Positions 24,887-29,694 of a DNA stretch of 29,694 bases are shown here, piece by piece (the stretch's first letter is position 1; each line of letters begins with the position of its first letter). Both the position numbers and the translations under genes were made by a program. The notes under the pieces are model-generated. The model saw only the letters and a program-made list of their open reading frames with translations, was not told the origin of the DNA and searched no databases. The stretch spans positions 1 to 29,694 of the IMG/VR virus record IMGVR_UViG_3300034954_001305; one strand, written 5' to 3'. The DNA comes from a virus.

Positions 24887-26508
24887 TGTTAAACCCCTTT
24901 TTTCTACAAGGTTCTCAGTCTGAACAAAGACTTGTTCAAGAACTAATTAATGAGCAACTTAGAATGTATGGGGTTGATGTTACCTACATTCCAAGAAAGA
25001 TAGTCAATAGAGATACTATATTAAATGAAGTTGAAACTTCCAAATTTGATGATAATTATACTATTGAGGCATATGTCAATACATATGAGGGACATTCTGG
25101 TGCTGGGGATATTTTAACTAAATTTGGTATGTCACTCAGAGATGAGTTGACAATTACGATATCAAAAGAAAGATTTGATGATTTCATCGCAATGTTTATT
25201 GAGGGAGAAAGTGATGATGAAATTATTGTTTCTAGTAGACCAAGAGAAGGTGACTTAATTTATTTTCCTCTAGGACAAAGATTATTTGAAGTTAAATTTG
25301 TAGAGCACGAAGATCCTTTCTATCAGTTAGGTAAAAACTACGTTTATCAACTCAAGTGTGAACTATTCGAATATGAAGATGAAGTTATTGATACGTCAAT
25401 TAACGAAATTGATACTCAAATTCAGGATGAAGGATATATCACAACATTGAAACTTATCGGTATTGGTGAAACAGCGAGCGTATCTGCTGTTACTAATAGT
25501 GGTTATGTAAGACAGTTATTTTTAAACAATGATGGAAGTGGTTATACATCTACACCAATTGTTCAGTTTGATGACTCACCTGTTTCTGGTGGTACTGCAA
25601 CAGCAGTTGCGATAACAACATCAGTTGCTGGTGTTCATTCAATAAAAGAAATTTTATTAACAAACGCTGGATTTGGATATACTTCTGCTCCAGAAATAAC
25701 AATTTATGGCGGTGGTGGTGTCGGTGCTGCAGCAACTGCTTTAATCGAACCTACTGAAAGAGGTGTTGTTTCTATCGCTTTAGTTGATGGTGGTTCTGGA
25801 TATCCTACAGTCCCTACAATTACAGTTGCTCATCCAAATGTTGGTGCTGTTGCAACAGCTTCTACCACTAATGGTGTTATTACATCACTCACTTTAACTA
25901 ATCCAGGAACAGGATATAGTACTGCCCCAACAGTTACATTCTCAACTCCATCTTCTGGTATAAACACAGCAACTGCAACTGCAACGATTGGTGCAGGTGG
26001 CACTGTAACTGATTTAACCATTGTTAGTGGTGGAAGCGGTTATGATGCTCCAGTAACTGTCACTATTTCTAATGAGGAGTCTAATAAAACTGGAGTACGA
26101 GCAACCGCAAGGGCAGAAGTTTCCTCTGGAAATATTCTTACTGCAGTAAGAATTATTAATCCTGGTATTGGTTATACAGCAAATCCAACAATTACCGTTG
26201 CAGATCCACCAGCAATCTCAGGAATTGGTACATTCCAGTTTAATGAAGTTATTACGGGATCTAGTTCTGGAACTACGGCAAGAGTTAAAGAGTGGATTCC
26301 CTCAACCAAAACACTCAAAATTTCATATGTTGATGGAACATTTACAAATGGTGAATTAATTGTTGGTGCAGCATCTTCTGCAACTTTTGCAGTTGACTTA
26401 TATACCAATGATGATACCTATGATAAATATACTGACAACGATTCTATTGAGACTGAGGCAGATCTCATAGTTGACTTCACAGAATCGAATCCTTTTGGTA
26501 ATTATTAA
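24886..26508 (+). CDS. gp14: Neck protein gp14 with a long repeat-filled C-terminal extension
   Basis: Residues 1 to about 175 carry the gp14 core: MLNPFFLQGSQSEQRLVQEL, the YGVDVTYIPRKIVNRDTILNE segment, GMSLRDELTITISKERF and the YFPLGQRLFEVKFVE and YQLKCELFEYEDE blocks. T4 gp14 is 256 residues; this one is 540. The excess comprises six GxGY repeats (residues 211-438, period 38-45) and then an 'ITGSSSGTTARV ... GTFTNGE' module (453-505). The same repeats occur in the giant protein, gp8 and the DUF4815 protein. The extra domain probably projects from the neck, perhaps in place of the T4 whisker collar, since no fibritin gene is seen; that role is inference. It is coupled to gp13 (upstream) and gp15 (downstream) by TAATG overlaps. 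Confidence 0.9.
   Translation: MLNPFFLQGSQSEQRLVQELINEQLRMYGVDVTYIPRKIVNRDTILNEVETSKFDDNYTIEAYVNTYEGHSGAGDILTKFGMSLRDELTITISKERFDDFIAMFIEGESDDEIIVSSRPREGDLIYFPLGQRLFEVKFVEHEDPFYQLGKNYVYQLKCELFEYEDEVIDTSINEIDTQIQDEGYITTLKLIGIGETASVSAVTNSGYVRQLFLNNDGSGYTSTPIVQFDDSPVSGGTATAVAITTSVAGVHSIKEILLTNAGFGYTSAPEITIYGGGGVGAAATALIEPTERGVVSIALVDGGSGYPTVPTITVAHPNVGAVATASTTNGVITSLTLTNPGTGYSTAPTVTFSTPSSGINTATATATIGAGGTVTDLTIVSGGSGYDAPVTVTISNEESNKTGVRATARAEVSSGNILTAVRIINPGIGYTANPTITVADPPAISGIGTFQFNEVITGSSSGTTARVKEWIPSTKTLKISYVDGTFTNGELIVGAASSATFAVDLYTNDDTYDKYTDNDSIETEADLIVDFTESNPFGNY
25516..26199 (+). repeat. Six tandem GxGY beta repeats in gp14
   Basis: Six copies of an 18-residue core occur at residues 211, 256, 297, 335, 377 and 421 of gp14, all in the pattern hydrophobic-x-hydrophobic-x-N/D/S-x-G-x-G-Y-x-x-x-P-x-[IV]-x-[VIF]. 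Examples are LFLNNDGSGYTSTPIVQF, IALVDGGSGYPTVPTITV and LTIVSGGSGYDAPVTVTI. Spacings are 45, 41, 38, 42 and 44 residues, with Ala/Thr/Gly-rich linkers between. The even spacing suggests a stacked beta structure with one rung or strand pair per repeat. Confidence 0.85.
26422..26429 (+). promoter_or_regulatory. Weak candidate late promoter (GATAAATA) inside gp14
   Basis: A one-mismatch late octamer lies 78 bases before the gp15 start and encodes Asp-Lys-Tyr within the gp14 tail. Support is only sequence resemblance; gp15 is already coupled to gp14 by a TAATG overlap. Confidence 0.2.
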
Positions 26509-27554
26509 TGTTAGGCACCTATTTCTATCACGAAATAATTAGAAAAACAGTCGTTTCTTTTGGAACACTGTTTAATCAAATTTACGTGAAACATGATGAT
26601 GCAGATGGAAATGTTGAGAGTGAAATCAAGGTTCCACTAGCATATGGTCCTGCTCAAAAGTTCTTGGCAAGATTGGAACAGCAGGCAGATTTAAACAGAG
26701 CAGTTCAAATTACATTGCCAAGAATGTCTTTTGAAATGAATAGTATTTCATATGATCCTACAAGGAAAGTTTCTGTAACTCAAACTTTTAAAGCAGTAGA
26801 CGATAATAGCAGAATAAAAAAGGTTTATATGCCTGTTCCATATAACCTTGGATTTGAATTAAATATTCTTACAAAATTAAACGATGATGCTCTACAAATT
26901 ATAGAGCAAATTTTACCATATTTTCAACCATCATTTAATATTACTGTTGAGTTAGTAGATTCAATTGGTGAAAAAAGAGATATTCCAGTTGTTCTTGACA
27001 ACATATCATTTCAAGATGATTATGAAGGTGATTTCTCTACTCGTAGAGCTTTAATTTACACGTTACAATTTACAGCAAAAACATATCTATTCGGTCCTAT
27101 CGCAGATAGCACGGATGGAATTATCCGTAAGGTCCAAGTTGATTACTACACTAAGACTGATAGGAAGCAAGCAAAGAGGCAGGTTAGATATACTGCTACC
27201 CCACAGGCAAGAAAAGATTATGATGATGATACTGGTGCATTAACAACCGAATCCATTGATCTTACAGAAACTGTAATTGAATTGAATGATACCTCTGGTA
27301 TTGCGGTTAATAACAGAGTTATTATTGATAGCGAAATTATGAAGGTAACTAAGTTAACTAGCACCTCTATAACTGTTAAGAGAGCACACAGTGCAACAAT
27401 TGCAGCAGAACATCGTAAGGGATCAAAACTTAATGTTCTTAGTACTGCTGATGATGCTCTTGTTGCACCAGGGGATGACTTTGGATTCAACGAAAATCTT
27501 GATTTCTTTGAGAGTGGAGCAGATTTTAGTCCAACCAGAAAAATTGACCTTTAA
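26508..27554 (+). CDS. gp15: Tail sheath stabilizer and completion protein gp15
   Basis: gp15 caps the tail tube and sheath and is the tail's contact with the neck. The 348-residue product has the gp15 core at about residues 1-215: MLGTYFYHEIIRKTVVSFGT, LFNQIYVKHDD, VPLAYGPAQKFLARLEQQAD, a PRMSFEMNSISYDPTRK block, MPVPYNLGFELNILTKLND, and TRRALIYTLQFTAKTYLFGP. T4 gp15 is 272 residues; the extra C-terminal part (about 250-348) contains VIIDSEIMKV ... ITVKRAHSATIAAEHRKGS, a module also present in the giant and DUF4815 proteins. The start is fixed by the TAATG overlap with gp14; no strong Shine-Dalgarno is seen, so translation is probably coupled. Confidence 0.9.
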   Translation: MLGTYFYHEIIRKTVVSFGTLFNQIYVKHDDADGNVESEIKVPLAYGPAQKFLARLEQQADLNRAVQITLPRMSFEMNSISYDPTRKVSVTQTFKAVDDNSRIKKVYMPVPYNLGFELNILTKLNDDALQIIEQILPYFQPSFNITVELVDSIGEKRDIPVVLDNISFQDDYEGDFSTRRALIYTLQFTAKTYLFGPIADSTDGIIRKVQVDYYTKTDRKQAKRQVRYTATPQARKDYDDDTGALTTESIDLTETVIELNDTSGIAVNNRVIIDSEIMKVTKLTSTSITVKRAHSATIAAEHRKGSKLNVLSTADDALVAPGDDFGFNENLDFFESGADFSPTRKIDL

Positions 27555-27557
27555 TTT

Positions 27558-28007
27558 ATGTCTGACAAATTTGATTCTATCGATGATGCTCTTAACACTA
27601 AGTGTGAGATCGTTAAAACAGAGGGGCAACCTGCTGAACTGAAGGTTCCTGATAAGGGTACTCAAGATCTCACAAAAGATTATGAATACACGAGAGCAAA
27701 CTTGTATTCATTAATAGAAAAAGGTCAAGAAGCAATTAACGGTATCATGGAACTTGCCGGCGAAGGTGGAAGTCCTAGAGCATATGAAGTTGCTGGTCAA
27801 CTTATTAAAAGTGTTGCGGATACAACAGATAAGTTAGTAGATCTTCAGAAAAAAGTAAAAGATCTTGAAGAAGATTCAGGAACAAAAACAACCAATAATG
27901 TTACAAACAATGCATTATTTGTTGGATCAACATCAGATCTTCAAAAACTACTAAAGCAAGGTTTTCTAAATAATAGTAACTCAGACACTAATAATGAAAA
28001 AGTGTAA
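27558..28007 (+). CDS. gp16: Terminase small subunit gp16
   Basis: gp16 recognises viral DNA and regulates the gp17 packaging motor. The 149-residue product (T4 gp16 is 164) is largely helical. It has DLTKDYEYTRANLYSLIEKG (residues 37-56), QEAINGIMELAGEGGSPRAY and EVAGQLIKSVADTTDKLVDL (56-96), followed by a charged helix, then NNVTNNALFVGSTSDLQKLL (113-132) near the end. This 'YxxxRxNLxxLIExG.xAIxxxxxLAxxSxxPRAYEVxxxLIK' pattern is the T4-like small terminase signature. It follows gp15 in T4 order. Unusually, the next gene is not gp17: a 556-residue gene starts inside the 3' end of this one (14-base overlap). Confidence 0.9.
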   Translation: MSDKFDSIDDALNTKCEIVKTEGQPAELKVPDKGTQDLTKDYEYTRANLYSLIEKGQEAINGIMELAGEGGSPRAYEVAGQLIKSVADTTDKLVDLQKKVKDLEEDSGTKTTNNVTNNALFVGSTSDLQKLLKQGFLNNSNSDTNNEKV

Positions 28008-29664
28008 GCAGGGTTATTATTACTGCTATAAAGATAAAAAGTGTAAAAAGATTCCACTAGGATATCGCGTGGGTCTGGGTGGATGGCTTCGCCGCGAAAA
28101 AGAGGAAGAAAAGGAAGAGGAGACGAAAAAGAATGGCAATGGAAATGGTGCGAATGGCAATGGAAATGGGAATGGGGAGTCTAATGGGGGCTCTAATGGC
28201 GGAGGAGTATCAGAAGCGTGGAGTGCAAAATATAAAAAATCCATCGATTGCAATAATCCAAAAGGATTCTCTCAACGAGCACACTGTAGGGGTAGAAAGA
28301 AAGTGAACGAAGAAAAGAAAGATCACGAGTATTCTATGGCTCGTTCCGAACTTAAAACTATCAAGAATGCTGCTTCTCGCCTTGAAAAGAAGATGGGTAA
28401 AAAAGGTGAGGGTGAACTCAAAGCATGGGTTCAATCAAAAATCACCAAAGCAGCAGATTATATTGATACCGCTGCAGATTATGTAACTAATGAGGAAACT
28501 ATTGCAGAAAAACGTGATGGTAAATCCGCAAAATCTAAAGGTTACTCTCTTCGCGATTGGTTCAAAGGCGGGGGATGGGTTCAGGCGGGAGGTAAATATG
28601 ATGGGAAACCTTGCGCCAAACAACCAGGTCAAAAAACAAAACCTTTCTGTCGTGACGCTGATGATCGTGCATCAATGAGTAAGGACGAGAGAGAAAGAAG
28701 AGCAGCGAAAAAACGCAGAGAAGATCCAAATCCAAATAGAAAAGGTGCAGCAAAAATGGTTAGTGAACAAGGTAACGTTCCAGATTTAAATGCATATCGT
28801 GATGCTAAAAGAGATATTGCTTCAGATAAGTTATTAAAGAAAAAAATTGGAACAGGAGAAGGTAAGAAACTTCTAGATCGTCTTGTGGGACAACCACCCC
28901 TCGCAAATTCATATGAACCGCAAGGTGATATGGTTGATGAGGGTAAGAAAGATGCTTGCTACCATAAGGTCAAGTCACGTTATTCTGTTTGGCCAAGTGC
29001 ATATGCATCTGGAGCACTAGTTAAGTGTCGTAAGGTTGGTGCTAAGAATTGGGGTAATAAGACTAAGAAAGAAGGGTATGACTTCTCTAATTGGAGAGAT
29101 GATTTCAAAGAAATGAGATTTGATTTTATTGATGTTATCAAACCAGAACCACTTCAGGCAACTGATGGTATTGGAAGCAGAATGCTCGATGAAGTAACAT
29201 ATCCTTCCGATTTTAAAAAAGGTTCACCTGTTGCAACCAAAAAGAAAGGAAGACCTAATGCACAAGGTCCTGAGAGTGGTAAAAAAGAAATTGATGAAGC
29301 GAAAAAGTGCTGGAAAGGTTATAAAAAAGTAGGAACTCAAAAACTCTTTGGTAAGACTTATAATCGTTGTGTAAAAGAAGGTGCTAAAACTTTCGGTCAG
29401 TTTGTAGAAGATTGGCAGAAAGTTAATAAAGGTGATAAAACCGATGGTATGAGTCAGAAAGCAGTTAATGCTTACAAGCGTGAGAACCCAGGTTCAAAAC
29501 TACAAACTGCAGTAACTGAAAAGAAACCAACTGGAAAAAGAGCAAAACGTCGCACTTCATTCTGTGCCAGATCTAAAGGGCAGAAAGATATGCATAATAT
29601 CGATTGCACTAAAACTCCAGATAAAGCAATCTGTAAAGCACGTAAGAGGTGGAACTGCCGATGA
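27994..29664 (+). CDS. Lys/Cys-rich multi-module protein with DUF5872-like segment, function unknown
   Basis: The 556-residue, highly basic protein is built from short modules. These are a three-Cys N-terminus (C4, C11, C17, then GYRVGLGGWL); a charged and NGNGNG linker (34-71); DCNNPKGFSQRAHC (85-98); a helical HEYSMARSEL ... WVQSKITKAADYIDTAADYV unit (111-164); SLRDWFKGGGWV...KPC...KPFC (185-219), resembling DUF5872; DACYHKVKSRYSVWPSAYAS...C345; CWKGYKKV...YNRC (439-459); KTFGQFVEDW (465-474); and RTSFCARSKG ... C538, C547, C555. I recall these modules, in varied combinations, in marine phages and giant viruses. There is no signal peptide or membrane segment. The Lys-rich content and capsid-targeting-like motif suggest a packaged, DNA-associated head protein; this is inference. 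Starting at the next Met (115) would lose the first Cys modules, so ATG 27994 is preferred despite a weak ribosome site. Confidence 0.8.
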   Translation: MKKCKQGYYYCYKDKKCKKIPLGYRVGLGGWLRREKEEEKEEETKKNGNGNGANGNGNGNGESNGGSNGGGVSEAWSAKYKKSIDCNNPKGFSQRAHCRGRKKVNEEKKDHEYSMARSELKTIKNAASRLEKKMGKKGEGELKAWVQSKITKAADYIDTAADYVTNEETIAEKRDGKSAKSKGYSLRDWFKGGGWVQAGGKYDGKPCAKQPGQKTKPFCRDADDRASMSKDERERRAAKKRREDPNPNRKGAAKMVSEQGNVPDLNAYRDAKRDIASDKLLKKKIGTGEGKKLLDRLVGQPPLANSYEPQGDMVDEGKKDACYHKVKSRYSVWPSAYASGALVKCRKVGAKNWGNKTKKEGYDFSNWRDDFKEMRFDFIDVIKPEPLQATDGIGSRMLDEVTYPSDFKKGSPVATKKKGRPNAQGPESGKKEIDEAKKCWKGYKKVGTQKLFGKTYNRCVKEGAKTFGQFVEDWQKVNKGDKTDGMSQKAVNAYKRENPGSKLQTAVTEKKPTGKRAKRRTSFCARSKGQKDMHNIDCTKTPDKAICKARKRWNCR

Positions 29665-29694
29665 AAACTTTCAAACAATTCATAGAACAAGTAA
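29661..29694 (+). CDS. Start of a further gene, cut by the window edge (MKTFKQFIEQV...)
   Basis: An ATG overlaps the stop of the preceding gene as ATGA and is preceded by AGAGGTGGA (29645-29653) with 7-11 bases of spacing, a good ribosome site. Only 11 codons are visible: MKTFKQFIEQV. This is not the start of a terminase large subunit. It resembles the T4 internal-protein N-terminus MKTYQEFIAE (capsid-targeting sequence) and the KTFGQFVED motif inside the preceding protein. The product cannot be identified from this fragment. Confidence 0.7.
   Translation, partial: MKTFKQFIEQV

Noticed and set aside
26168-26408. Overlapping open frames on both strands within the gp14 repeats
   Set aside because: They arise from the repetitive Thr/Ala/Val codons of gp14 in other frames; the products are low complexity.
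27960-28010. Frameshift joining gp16 to the 556-residue gene
   Set aside because: gp16 ends at a normal length and C-terminus, and the overlap contains a proper ATG. The A-run (GAAAAAG) is short, so a simple overlap is the more economical reading.
28026-28306. Plus and minus open frames of 75 codons inside the 556-residue gene
   Set aside because: They come from the repetitive NGNG and Glu/Lys linker read in other frames (Met/Glu-rich or Pro/Phe-rich); the main frame has the conserved Cys modules on both sides.
1-29694. tRNA genes, rho-independent terminators, CRISPR or insertion sequences
   Set aside because: No cloverleaf-like segment, GC-rich hairpin followed by a T-run, spaced direct repeats or transposase-like frame was found on reading both strands; gaps between genes are all under 35 bases.
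29661-29694. Start of the large terminase gp17
   Set aside because: MKTFKQFIEQV does not resemble a terminase N-terminus and does resemble internal-protein targeting sequences; only 11 codons are visible.

Overview
The window is a compact, AT-rich stretch of a T4-like tailed phage (myovirus) genome. All genes are on the plus strand with almost no intergenic space, and no tRNA, rRNA, CRISPR array, insertion sequence or cellular metabolic gene is visible. The order gp8 ... gp13-gp14-gp15-gp16, the DUF4815-type structural protein, the YHYH-like domain, the late-promoter octamer TATAAATA and the low-GC codon use all point to the marine T4-like group that infects Prochlorococcus/Synechococcus or SAR11. 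The exact host cannot be fixed from this window.

Layout. Bases 1-12897 are one giant open frame that is still open at the left edge (at least 4298 residues). It sits where T4 has gene 7 and appears to be a hugely expanded gp7-like baseplate wedge protein. After a late promoter comes gp8 (baseplate wedge, 12930-14486), then a 2345-residue DUF4815-type virion protein (14489-21526). A block of small genes follows (64, 60 and 76 residues), with two further late-promoter octamers. Next come a 545-residue fibre-like structural protein and an 81-residue coiled-coil protein. The neck and tail-completion genes gp13, gp14 and gp15 follow, then gp16 (small terminase). Where T4 has gene 17 directly after gene 16, this phage instead has a 556-residue Lys/Cys-rich multi-module protein and the start of a further gene (MKTFKQFI...).

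How the genes work together. This is a late (virion assembly) transcription region. The giant protein, gp8 and the DUF4815 protein should build the baseplate and its periphery. The 76- and 545-residue proteins are probably fibre or adhesion components. gp13/gp14 close the neck, gp15 caps the tail tube and sheath, and gp16 starts DNA packaging. Several genes are coupled by TAATG or ATGA stop/start overlaps.

Most notable features. (1) A small set of beta-rich sequence modules recurs across otherwise unrelated structural proteins: a GxGY repeat in the giant protein, gp8, the DUF4815 protein and gp14; an 'IDxE...VxRG..gT.a..H' module in the giant protein, the DUF4815 protein and gp15; and an 'SGa' module in four proteins. 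This has enlarged gp8, gp14 and gp15 beyond their T4 sizes. (2) The 556-residue protein is a string of short modules, most carrying a Cys pair. It contains an internal KTFGQFVED motif that matches the start of the next gene and resembles the T4 capsid-targeting sequence of internal head proteins. This suggests a cassette of packaged, possibly DNA-associated head proteins inserted between the terminase genes.
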